Part shown: positions 1 through 6,140 of the stretch, piece by piece
Layout of the letters: every line of letters begins with the position of its first letter
Position numbering within the stretch: position 1 is the stretch's first letter
Assembly: GCA_028711355.1 (NCBI GenBank)
Contig: JAQTSL010000138.1
Span: forward strand, 1 to 8,934
Source: Rhodoferax sp.
Lineage (GTDB): Bacteria > Pseudomonadota > Gammaproteobacteria > Burkholderiales > Burkholderiaceae_C
DNA length: 8,934 bases
Direction: 5' to 3'
Made by a program: the position numbers and the translations under genes
The notes under the pieces: generated by a model
Database searches by the model: none
What the model saw: the letters and a program-made list of their open reading frames with translations, nothing else
What the model was told of the DNA's origin: nothing

Positions 1-2
1 AG

Positions 3-515
3 CGCAAGGGGCTGACCTTTGCACTGGGCTTGCGCTCTATTCTGCGGCATGACCCCGACAAGATCATGGTGGGCGAAATCCGCGACCCCGAAACCGCCCA
101 GATTGCGGTGCAGGCGGCGCTGACCGGGCATCTGGTGTTCTCCACCGTGCACGCCAACAACGTGTTTGACGTGCTGGGCCGCTTTGAGCACATGGCGGTG
201 GACCCCTACACCTTTGTGTCGGCCCTCAACGGCATTGTGGCGCAGCGCCTGGTGCGGGTGTTTTGCACGCATTGCGCTGGTGCCGGTTGCACCGAATGCC
301 GTGGCACCGGCTTCAAGGGCCGTCGGGCCATTGGTGAGTGCCTGGTGCTCAACGACGAACTGCGCGAGCTGATTGCCGCACGCTCCCCGGTACGCATCAT
401 CAAAGAGGCGGCCCGAGCTCGCGGCACGCGCTTGCTGCGCGAGTCGGCCCAAGACATGGTGCATCAGGGCTTGACCAGCCAGGCAGAAATTGACCGGATT
501 ACGTTTGCCGGGTGA
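3..515 (+). CDS. GspE/PulE-family secretion/pilus ATPase, C-terminal part (partial, 5' end outside window)
   Basis: The reading frame is open from the left edge (first full codon at 3), so the TTG at 30 is internal and not a start. The fragment carries the end of the ATPase core of type II secretion/type IV pilus assembly ATPases, cytoplasmic hexamers that drive pseudopilus or pilus assembly. The Walker B region (IMVGEIRD) is followed by AQIAVQAALTGHLVFSTVHANN, split here as AQIAVQAALTG then HLVFSTVHANN (His box), and by the VAQRLVR segment. A four-cysteine metal motif follows (CTHC, then CTEC) with only four residues between the pairs, whereas GspE proteins usually have a loop of some tens of residues there. 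The end (SQAEIDRITFAG) is a normal family terminus. No gspF or pilC follows, so this may be a stand-alone PulE-like ATPase; I cannot choose between GspE and PilB roles. Family assignment is firm, the exact system is not. Confidence 0.9.
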   Translation, partial: RKGLTFALGLRSILRHDPDKIMVGEIRDPETAQIAVQAALTGHLVFSTVHANNVFDVLGRFEHMAVDPYTFVSALNGIVAQRLVRVFCTHCAGAGCTECRGTGFKGRRAIGECLVLNDELRELIAARSPVRIIKEAARARGTRLLRESAQDMVHQGLTSQAEIDRITFAG

Positions 516-584
516 AGCCATCGGTGTCGGCAACCCCAAAGGCTTTACGTCCAACGGGTGCTGGCGGTATCTTCAAGCGTCAGC

Positions 585-650
585 AATTCCATGATGATTT
601 TTTGCCTGTAGCGCTTGTGGCGTAAGCGTACATTGCTATTGGTTTTATAA
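585..650. repeat. Possible dispersed intergenic repeat with small inverted repeat
   Basis: After the ATPase gene, 516-699 has no gene I can support. Within it, CGCTT at 612-616 and AAGCG at 624-628 form a 5-bp inverted repeat with a 7-base loop, surrounded by AT-rich sequence (T-run near 596-603, TTTTATAATTTATA near 643-656). The AGCGCTT...AAGCG core and AT-rich flanks resemble short intergenic repeats I remember from Comamonadaceae genomes, but only one copy is seen in this window. The stem is too weak to call a terminator. Confidence 0.25.
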
Positions 651-699
651 TTTATATCCGACCCACCCGCCAATCACCCCGAAGAACGGAGCCATTACC

Positions 700-946
700 G
701 GACAACTGACCCAGGCGCAAGCCCAAAACGCCTGGCTGCAGTTTGAGCGGGTCTGTGCCAACGATTTGCAATTGCTGCCCATCGAATCGATGACATTTCA
801 TAAAGCGGCCGTATTGACCATGGATGCCGCTGGATGCTTTGCACCTGGCGTGCGCATTGGCTGCCAAAGCCCAAGGTATGGCTACCTTGGACATTGTGCT
901 GGCCAGGAACGCCAAACGACTCAAGCTGAAAATTGTGGCGATTTAG
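700..946 (+). pseudogene. Remnant of a PIN-domain (VapC-like) toxin gene, frameshifted and 5'-truncated
   Basis: Two frames join to make one recognisable protein. From 700 one frame reads GQLTQAQAQNAW...LQLLPIESMTFHKAAVLTMDA. From 830 a second frame reads LDALHLACALAAKAQGMA, then TLDIVLARNAKRLKLKIVAI and a TAG at 944-946. The second part carries the hallmark C-terminal half of VapC-type PIN ribonucleases: the D-A-L-H-L-A helix containing one conserved acidic metal ligand, then A-T-x-D with another. A functional copy would have one uninterrupted frame, with an LRAGDALHLA-like junction where this sequence loses bases near 825-832. The N-terminal part with the first catalytic Asp, and any antitoxin gene, are not visible. 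What is inferred is that an intact toxin once lay here and decayed. PIN family is fairly certain; the VapC subfamily is less so. Confidence 0.65.
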
Positions 947-956
947 CGCGCACGTG

Positions 957-1150
957 CAACATGGCGGTTTTGAACGACTGGAAATAGAGTGGCAAGGCAA
1001 TCAATAACAAGGCTGACCTGATTGGCGGACTGAACCTGCGGGCCATAGACGCGCCGGTCAAGCGTGCGCTGCTGGACATGAGCACCACCACGCGGCATTG
1101 AAGACTATTTCTCGAAAAATCCGCCGCTGGCGCGCAACCGGTCGGTGTAA
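957..1150 (+). pseudogene. Decayed coding fragment, family not recognised
   Basis: Short protein-like stretches continue after the PIN remnant but switch frame. One frame (ending TAA at 1005-1007) gives HGGFERLEIEWQGNQ. The next (from 988) gives NKADLIGGLNLRAIDAPVKR, then ALLDMSTTTRH and TGA at 1099-1101. A third frame from 1094 gives GIEDYFSKNPPLARNRSV and TAA at 1148-1150. Joining the last two near 1090-1096 gives a continuous tail, ...ALLDMSTTTRGIEDYFSKNP..., which looks like the C-terminus of a small protein broken by a one-base-class frameshift. I do not recognise the family. A partner of the neighbouring toxin remnant is possible but unsupported. Random frame openness remains an alternative. 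Confidence 0.35.
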
Positions 1151-1159
1151 GCGCCAGCG
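1115..1159 (-). terminator. Probable rho-independent terminator of the PhoX-like gene
   Basis: The arms CGCTGGCGC (1125-1133) and GCGCCAGCG (1151-1159) are perfect 9-bp complements around a 17-base loop. Read on the minus strand, the hairpin starts 18 bases after the phoX stop codon, and a run of five T (plus-strand A at 1115-1119) follows the stem after five bases. The loop is long and the T-run short, so efficiency may be modest. Part of the hairpin overlaps the decayed fragment on the other strand. Confidence 0.5.
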
Positions 1160-1177
1160 CGGGTTACAAGGTACACG

Positions 1178-3139
1178 TCAAATTGTTGGCAGACCGCTGA
1201 TATAACCAACGGCCGAGCTCTTACGGTTGTTCCAGTTGGCATTGATCAGCGGCTCAACCTCGGCCTTGATCACGTTGTGGATCGCACCCCAATCTCCCGG
1301 GTGCTGGAAGTTGCCCAGGATATAGGCAAAACCGTTGAGGTTGTCCACCACTTCCAAGCCGGTGGCTTCACCACCTGCGGGTACCGACAGAATACGTGAC
1401 AGTTTCTTGGTGTCCACGTTGTAGGCCCAGACAAAGTTGTTGACGTGCTGGCCAGAGTCTTCACCAGTGAACAGCGTGCGCATTTTTTCCGAGAACTTGA
1501 GGTTGTCGGCATTGGATATTTTGTCGACGTTGGCGGTGTTGCCGAACGCATCAGCAGTTTGGTCTTCACCCACCAGAGCCGGGATGGCCGTCATCACGGT
1601 GGGCACCCAGTCGCTGCCAATCACAGCGCCTGCGGTGTCCGTCTGAGCTGCCGACAGTTTGAGTTCGTAGGTCGCGCCAGCCAATATCTGGCCCACCTGA
1701 ATGTCGCCCAAGGTATCTTTCATCTTTTTTTCGATGCGCGACATGGCCACATAGGCCAGCTTGTCCTTGCGGTTAAGTGCCACACCTTCCATCTTGCTGA
1801 ACTCCAGCGTGGCACCGAGGTAAGCCGCGTAGCGATGGGTTTCCAGGAAGGCGGCAGCGACTTCCTTGCCGACGACAAACTTGACCCATTCGTTCGAGCC
1901 GTTGAAAGCAATTTTTGTGAAGGTGGCATCCAGGGGGTCGACGGTGACCACGGTCACGATGTCGCTGGCCGTCAAACTGTCGGCCAGGCCTTTCACATAG
2001 TCGCTGCTGGCATGCCCCAATTTGACCCACTTCAGTGTGGCCGCACCACCGGCTGTGGCCAGAGTCTGCGTCCATTTGGCCGCATACAGGGTGCCAGCGC
2101 TCAGGTCTTTTTCTTTGTCGGCAATAAACATGAACAGGCCAGTGTCGGTTCCATCGTCACCCATCAGCACGGTTTTGTTGTCCGGGCACACTTCGACCAG
2201 TTCGCGCGCGATTCGACCCAGGCAGTAATGCTTGACGATGCTGGCGGTGCCGTCCGGGTGGACGGTGACTTCCGGCACATGCGCATAGTGATAAGGGTTG
2301 GCGGTTGTGCTGCTGCCAAACAGGTTCAGGCTGAAGGCCTGAAACATGGTGTTGGTCGCAATGTTGACGGCATCGGGCTCGTATTCTTCGCTGGACAAAA
2401 AAGTATTCCATGGCGACAGGCTGGAGGCGCAGGTAATCCAGAGTCCATCCACCGGCTTGGTGTCCACGCTGAAATGTTTGACCGCTGTGAGCGCGCCGGT
2501 GATCTTGTTCTGATCCAGCGAAGTCACGGTGATTTGTGATGGCAGCTTGCCGTACATGCTGACACCTGCGTTATCGCGGGTTTTGTACTCGTACTGCGTC
2601 ACTAAAAACAAGGTGCCGCCGGTCACACCGGGCACCGTCGGGTTGGCCAGCGCGATCAACGCATTGCCGTCCGGGCAGTCGGAATAAAACGGTTCTGCGG
2701 AAGCCGGGACCGAGTTGTCCATGATTGCATTGCCATTGATGTCGTAGTAAGCCCCGGCAATCACGTCAGTCGTACCATTCTTGAGGGTGTCGCCAGTTTT
2801 GAAAATTGTGTTGTATGCCAGCACCTGGGTTTTGCTGGTGGCATCTGAATAACCCAGCTTGACGCTGGCGGCGGTGTAACTGTCAGCGCGCAGTGCCGCA
2901 GTGGAGGGGGCATCCATACCCAGGAATTCCACCGAATTGACGGTGGCAGGGCTGACAACCGCTGCATCACCACCACCACAGGCGCTCAGACCCAAACTGC
3001 TTAAGCCCGCCGCGGTAAGGCCACCAAGCGCACCTTTGAGCAGATGGCGGCGAGGCAGACTGGCTTGGCTTGCGGCCATGCCAACCTCAGACAAGGCGTT
3101 ATCAGAAACCAGAGAAACAGCAAAATTTAGGCGCGTCAT
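1178..3139 (-). CDS. phoX: PhoX/DUF839-family phosphatase, Tat-exported probable lipoprotein
   Basis: A 653-residue protein starting at ATG 3139-3137, chosen because GGAG lies nine bases upstream (3149-3152); the frame stays open further up to about 3244 but without a comparable ribosome site and into the regulatory repeats. The N-terminus has a twin-arginine motif (PRRHLLKG, residues 29-36), a hydrophobic stretch, and a lipobox LSAC with Cys54 followed by GGG, so Tat export and lipidation are expected. PhoX-type segments follow: SPWNTFLSSEEYEPD (242-256), GRIARELVEV (308-317), DDGTDTGLFMFIAD (328-341), MEGVALN (450-456), ADNLKFS (544-550), GEDSGQHVNNFVWAYN (559-574) and GNFQHPGDW (609-617). 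Characterised PhoX enzymes are Ca/Fe-dependent phosphomonoesterases that release phosphate outside the cytoplasm. DUF839 also includes proteins of unproven activity, so the symbol is family-level. Expression is probably phosphate-controlled (repeats at 3190-3229). Confidence 0.88.
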   Translation of the reverse strand: MTRLNFAVSLVSDNALSEVGMAASQASLPRRHLLKGALGGLTAAGLSSLGLSACGGGDAAVVSPATVNSVEFLGMDAPSTAALRADSYTAASVKLGYSDATSKTQVLAYNTIFKTGDTLKNGTTDVIAGAYYDINGNAIMDNSVPASAEPFYSDCPDGNALIALANPTVPGVTGGTLFLVTQYEYKTRDNAGVSMYGKLPSQITVTSLDQNKITGALTAVKHFSVDTKPVDGLWITCASSLSPWNTFLSSEEYEPDAVNIATNTMFQAFSLNLFGSSTTANPYHYAHVPEVTVHPDGTASIVKHYCLGRIARELVEVCPDNKTVLMGDDGTDTGLFMFIADKEKDLSAGTLYAAKWTQTLATAGGAATLKWVKLGHASSDYVKGLADSLTASDIVTVVTVDPLDATFTKIAFNGSNEWVKFVVGKEVAAAFLETHRYAAYLGATLEFSKMEGVALNRKDKLAYVAMSRIEKKMKDTLGDIQVGQILAGATYELKLSAAQTDTAGAVIGSDWVPTVMTAIPALVGEDQTADAFGNTANVDKISNADNLKFSEKMRTLFTGEDSGQHVNNFVWAYNVDTKKLSRILSVPAGGEATGLEVVDNLNGFAYILGNFQHPGDWGAIHNVIKAEVEPLINANWNNRKSSAVGYISGLPTI

Positions 3140-3189
3140 GAACAAAAGCTCCGTTGGGTGGATAAGAGCTCGAATGGTGGAGGGTGACC

Positions 3190-3229
3190 ATGACAACTTC
3201 GTGAAGAATCGAGGAAGATTTGGTGACAC
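3190..3229 (-). promoter_or_regulatory. Four 11-bp-phased Pho-box-like repeats upstream of phoX
   Basis: On the minus strand, four 7-base units start every 11 bases: GTGTCAC (3229-3223), TCTTCCT (3218-3212), TCTTCAC (3207-3201) and TTGTCAT (3196-3190), each separated by four bases. PhoB binds tandem 11-bp repeats with consensus CTGTCAT plus a four-base AT-rich spacer. Here the T and C at unit positions 4 and 5 are invariant, and the outer units are the best matches. The array ends 50 bases before the phoX start codon. I see no convincing -10 hexamer at the expected distance. Spacing and gene identity support PhoB control; the middle units are weak. Confidence 0.5.
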
Positions 3230-3243
3230 CTTTCGGCGCCCCA

Positions 3244-3797
3244 TGCCAAATCAAGGTCACCCGCCGCGGCAGCAATCGCTACGTCCAGCTCGTCCAGGCG
3301 TAGCTGCTGCCCGTGATTTTGGCGATGTCTGGACTCTCACAGAATTGTGGAACGCGCTGGGCTGTGATGGCCTGCGCACGGTCGTTTGCCGCACTCGCCA
3401 CAGCTTCGACGTTGAAGCCCTGATCCACGGCATGGAGTTCAACCGCCGGTGCGAACCCGACTCCAAGCTGGGCGTGTTGCGCTGGTTGGAGACGGTGGCT
3501 TTGCCGGATACCTCTCTTGAGTCGATTGACCATCCGCACTCGCTGCGCGCCATGGACGCGTCGGTGGAGCACAAGGCAGAGGTCGATGATGTGACGGCCA
3601 GTCTGCTGCGCCCTCTGGTCGATCAAGACCTGGCGATGGTGCTTTATGAAATGACCACCATCAAGGGTGTCACACGGAAGATTGTTACCAGGTTTCCCAT
3701 CAAGCGTGTCATTGCGTTGGCCGATCGGGGCTGGCCGTCCACCGATAACCTGGCAGACTTGCAGGAAATCATGCTGCCCGGGTGTAAGCTCATTTAG
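3244..3797 (+). pseudogene. Decayed IS1634-type (IS4-superfamily) transposase
   Basis: The frame from 3244 gives an N-terminal piece, IKVTRRGSNRYVQLVQA, ended by TAG at 3301-3303. A different frame then gives the body from about 3316 to the TAG at 3795-3797: GDVWTLTELWNALG, RTRHSFDVEALIHGMEFNRR, SKLGVLRWLETVALP, LLRPLVDQDLAMVLYEMTTI, then FPIKRVIALADRGWPSTDNL. These segments follow the order in full-length transposases I associate with the IS1634 family, where MTTI (after Y-x-M/D) holds part of the first catalytic Asp region and the ADRG segment the second. Large parts are missing: between the N-terminal piece and GDVW, after MTTI near 3663-3690 where family members have many more residues, and the whole C-terminus with the last catalytic residue. 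In MTTI's preceding position the usual Asp (YDMTT) is Glu. It cannot be active. No terminal inverted repeats were identified. The family name is from memory. Confidence 0.75.
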
Positions 3798-3802
3798 CCT
3801 GG

Positions 3803-3840
3803 GCCGGTTGCACCGAATGCTGCAGTACCGGATTTACGGG
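3803..3840 (+). pseudogene. Short relic of a GspE-type gene (zinc-motif region)
   Basis: The 18 bases GCCGGTTGCACCGAATGC at 3803-3820 are identical to 282-299 inside the ATPase gene, and the next 20 bases match at about 13 positions. The translations align in frame: AGCTECCSTGFTG here against AGCTECRGTGFKG there. The relic touches the stop codon of the GST gene (3847-3845). It is most simply a duplicated or paralogous GspE fragment left after rearrangement. There is no open frame long enough to be a gene. Confidence 0.6.
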
Positions 3841-3844
3841 TGGC

Positions 3845-4465
3845 TCAGAGTGCCTTGGCGCTGGCCCGCTCGGCCATCTTGTCGCGCCACGCCTGTAGCG
3901 CGGGCATGCCTTCTTTGCCGGGGTTGAACTTCATCAACTTGGCAAATTCAATGGCGCAAAAGGCGGTGATATCCGCAATGCTGAAGCGGGGGCCGGCCAG
4001 CCACGGCTGGCGCTGTAGCAACTGGTCAAACCAGCCCGCAACTTCGATGACTTTTAGCGATTGCGAGTGACCAAAGTCGGCAAACTGCGGTTGCTCCAAT
4101 GTGGCCAGACCGGGGTGCGTGTGGCGTACGCTGTTGGCAATACCCAGCATCAGATTCCACTCGACCAGTCGGTCTGCCATTTCGATAAAGGCGCGCTCCT
4201 CATAACCGTCGCCCATCAGGTTTGGTTCTGGGTAGCGACCTTCCAGATAGGTGCAAATGGCGCGTGTTTCGGTAATGATGCGGCCATCGTCCAACTGCAG
4301 CGCAGGCACTTTGGCCAGCGGGCTGATGGCGCGGTAGGCGTGGCCTTTGTGCTCTTGCGCGTTTAAATCGACATTGACCAAATCAATATCGGTGATGTTC
4401 TTTTCAACCATGAACATGGTGACGCGCCGGGGGTTAGGCGCGCGTGGTGCAATATATAGTTTCAT
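3845..4465 (-). CDS. Glutathione S-transferase family protein
   Basis: A 206-residue soluble two-domain GST, normal length for bacterial members. The thioredoxin-like N-terminal domain covers about residues 1-80, with the cis-proline signature KVPALQL (Val53-Pro54) and a glutathione gamma-glutamyl-binding turn written ETRAI (66-70) instead of the common ESxAI. The helical C-terminal domain carries the N-capping motif FSIADITA (161-168). The usual catalytic position near the N-terminus reads APRAPNPRR, without the Ser or Tyr typical of theta/beta or alpha/mu classes, so the chemistry is unclear; Asn11 could be the relevant residue. The start is supported by GGAG seven bases upstream. It begins two bases after the stop of the next GST upstream, so the two are almost certainly co-transcribed and probably translationally coupled. 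The substrate cannot be predicted. Confidence 0.9.
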   Translation of the reverse strand: MKLYIAPRAPNPRRVTMFMVEKNITDIDLVNVDLNAQEHKGHAYRAISPLAKVPALQLDDGRIITETRAICTYLEGRYPEPNLMGDGYEERAFIEMADRLVEWNLMLGIANSVRHTHPGLATLEQPQFADFGHSQSLKVIEVAGWFDQLLQRQPWLAGPRFSIADITAFCAIEFAKLMKFNPGKEGMPALQAWRDKMAERASAKAL

Positions 4466-4467
4466 TG

Positions 4468-5178
4468 TCAGACTCCGGAGGTTTTGGATTGGCCATGCTC
4501 AAGCATTTTGCGTGCGTTTTCAGTGAATTGTTTGGCTTTTTGCGGGTCATCGACCCGCGCGTCCAGCGCTGAGGGCGGTTGCTCGATGCCGCGTTGCACG
4601 GCCGGGCGGGCGCGCAACTGGTCGCGCCAGCGTTTCAGGTGCGGCAAGTCGTCTATTTCCACGCCCGACCAGCGGTGGGTGCGCACCCAGGCCCAGTTGG
4701 CAATGTCGGCGATCGAGTAATCGCCGGCCAAATATTCATGGTCTTTCAGGCGCCCGTCCAGCACGCGAAACAGGCGCTTGCTCTCACCCTGATAGCGGTC
4801 AATGACGGCGGGGATTTTTTCGGGGAAATAACGGTAAAACACATTGGCCTGACCCATCATCGGCCCGATGCCGCCCATCTGGAACATTAGCCACTGGATG
4901 ACGCGTGAGCGGCCCTTGGCATCGGTGGGCATCAGGCGGCCGGTTTTTTCGGCCAGATAGATCAGGCAGGCACCCGACTCAAACACGGCAAAGTCGTCTG
5001 CGTCGCGATCGACCAGGGCCGGGATACGGCCATTGGGGTTGATCGCCAGAAACCACGGTTGCTTTTGCTCGGCCCGCGCCAGGTCGAGCACTTTCAGGGT
5101 GTAGGGCAGCCCCAATTCTTCCAGTGCAATGGAAACCTTGTGGCCGTTGGTCGTGGCGGCGGTGTAGAGGTCGATCAT
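4468..5178 (-). CDS. YfcG-like (nu-class) glutathione S-transferase / disulfide-bond oxidoreductase
   Basis: A 236-residue cytosolic GST closely patterned on E. coli YfcG/YghU. The opening MIDLYTAATTNGHK keeps Thr9 and Asn11, which in YfcG contact glutathione in place of a catalytic Ser or Cys. The segments FLAINPNGRIPALVD (43-57, cis-Pro53), FESGACLIYLAEKTG (66-80), QWLMFQMGGIGPMMGQ (95-110) and YSIADIA (154-160) are all class hallmarks. YfcG reduces disulfides with bound glutathione and has weak peroxidase activity; a similar role is inferred here. The last 35 or so residues (about 200-236) extend beyond the GST fold and are charged. The start at ATG 5178 has AGGA eight bases upstream. It is first in a two-gene unit with the GST at 3845-4465 and is divergent from the J-domain gene across 85 bp. 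Confidence 0.92.
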   Translation of the reverse strand: MIDLYTAATTNGHKVSIALEELGLPYTLKVLDLARAEQKQPWFLAINPNGRIPALVDRDADDFAVFESGACLIYLAEKTGRLMPTDAKGRSRVIQWLMFQMGGIGPMMGQANVFYRYFPEKIPAVIDRYQGESKRLFRVLDGRLKDHEYLAGDYSIADIANWAWVRTHRWSGVEIDDLPHLKRWRDQLRARPAVQRGIEQPPSALDARVDDPQKAKQFTENARKMLEHGQSKTSGV

Positions 5179-5263
5179 GGCGGGGTCCTGCTAGTGTGAT
5201 GCGGCATCGTAACGGATTGGGTGCGGATGGCGTGCTGGCGAATGCCCGATAATCAGCCCGCTC

Positions 5264-5548
5264 ATGCATAAAGATCATTACGCCGCTTTGGGACTGCGCA
5301 GCTCTGCCACGTTGGCAGAGATCAAGAAGGCATTTCGTCAACAGGCCTCGTTGCATCACCCGGACCGTAATACGTCGCCTGAAGCACCCGCCCGATTCCG
5401 TCTGGTGCAACAGGCTTACGACGTGCTCTCGGACCCCGATAAACGCAAAGCTTACGACGACAACCGTCAGCGCAACCTGCTTGACAGCCCGATCGACACG
5501 GCTCGCGTTATTTGGGCCAACTATTTCAACCGTGTGTTGGGGAACTGA
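5264..5548 (+). CDS. J-domain-only protein (DnaJ/Hsp40 family)
   Basis: A 94-residue protein that is nearly all J domain (about residues 4-66): helix I YAALGL, helix II AEIKKAFRQQASLHH, the HPD triad at 32-34 that stimulates DnaK ATP hydrolysis, helix III ARFRLVQQAYDVLSDPDKRKAY. There is no Gly/Phe region, zinc finger or substrate-binding domain, so the client must come through the short tail (LLDSPIDTARVIWANYFNRV) or through a partner. It heads a cluster of same-strand genes with the next start 20 bases after its stop. No clear Shine-Dalgarno precedes ATG 5264. GATAAT at 5248-5253 could be a -10 box only ten bases upstream, which would give a nearly leaderless transcript, but no matching -35 is visible. 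DnaK is not in the window. Fold assignment is firm; the partner role is inference. Confidence 0.92.
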   Translation: MHKDHYAALGLRSSATLAEIKKAFRQQASLHHPDRNTSPEAPARFRLVQQAYDVLSDPDKRKAYDDNRQRNLLDSPIDTARVIWANYFNRVLGN

Positions 5549-5568
5549 CACCCCATGAAGGACTGGTC

Positions 5569-6135
5569 ATGAGTCTGTCTGCCTTTTTTTGCGCGCTGCG
5601 TTCAGCCTACCAAGCCGAACTGGATGATCTCGCCACTGATTCCGAAGGACATGATGTGTTGCAAAAGCGCTTGCGTGAAAAGCGCAGTCAGATCGTCTTT
5701 CTGGGCCAGATGATGGAGGCCGCGCCGGAGATGGTGGCGGTGGCTTTTCATGGCGCTTTCGACTTCAAGTCGCCTGCGGCCATGGAGTATGTGGTGAGCT
5801 CGGAGCCCGAAGACCTGCCGGACTGGGACAGCCTGGCCGACGCGGTGCACCTGGCGCCCTGGGCGAACGTGCTGGCTGCGCCCTTGCTGGCTCAGCCTGA
5901 GGGACAACGCTTTTTGACGGTGGCAGCAGCGCTGGAATATCTGTTGCATCACCATGTGCGCGACGACCACGCCACCCATGACGACACAGCGCCAGACCAG
6001 TCAGAGCAAGCGGCGCAAGGCAACCGCCAGCGCGGTCTGGACGACGACGATGACGACGCGGATCCGGGCGACCTTGACCACGACGAGGCTGGTGCCAATT
6101 GGCTTGAAGACCAAGGCTTTGACCGCAAGGAGTAG
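5569..6135 (+). CDS. Unrecognised protein with acidic C-terminal tail
   Basis: A 188-residue protein starting at ATG 5569, chosen because AAGGA lies eight bases upstream; the frame is open to 5512 but that extension overlaps the J-domain gene. Residues about 1-130 look helical and soluble, with LQKRLREKRSQIVFLGQMME (31-50) likely a long amphipathic helix and HLAPWANVLAAPLLAQPEGQ (94-113) hydrophobic but not a convincing membrane span. From about 131 it becomes His/Asp/Gln-rich and low complexity, with six consecutive Asp at 158-163 and a short ordered-looking end, ANWLEDQGFDRKE. No signal peptide. I recognise no domain. Its position directly after a J-domain gene suggests a client or adaptor. 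The acidic tail could bind metal, a basic protein or a ribosomal component, none of it demonstrated. Confidence 0.8.
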   Translation: MSLSAFFCALRSAYQAELDDLATDSEGHDVLQKRLREKRSQIVFLGQMMEAAPEMVAVAFHGAFDFKSPAAMEYVVSSEPEDLPDWDSLADAVHLAPWANVLAAPLLAQPEGQRFLTVAAALEYLLHHHVRDDHATHDDTAPDQSEQAAQGNRQRGLDDDDDDADPGDLDHDEAGANWLEDQGFDRKE

Positions 6136-6140
6136 GCTGC

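Noticed and set aside
1445..2539. 364-codon open frame on the plus strand inside phoX
   Set aside because: It is antisense to a well-supported PhoX-family gene, has no ribosome site and no recognisable domain; long antisense frames are common in GC-rich genes.
2901..3240. N-terminal extension of the plus-strand transposase frame into phoX
   Set aside because: Similarity to transposase starts only at about 3244; upstream the frame is antisense to phoX.
5179..5263. Divergent promoter pair between the GST and J-domain genes
   Set aside because: A promoter region must exist here, but apart from GATAAT at 5248-5253 no hexamer pair with acceptable spacing is visible on either strand.
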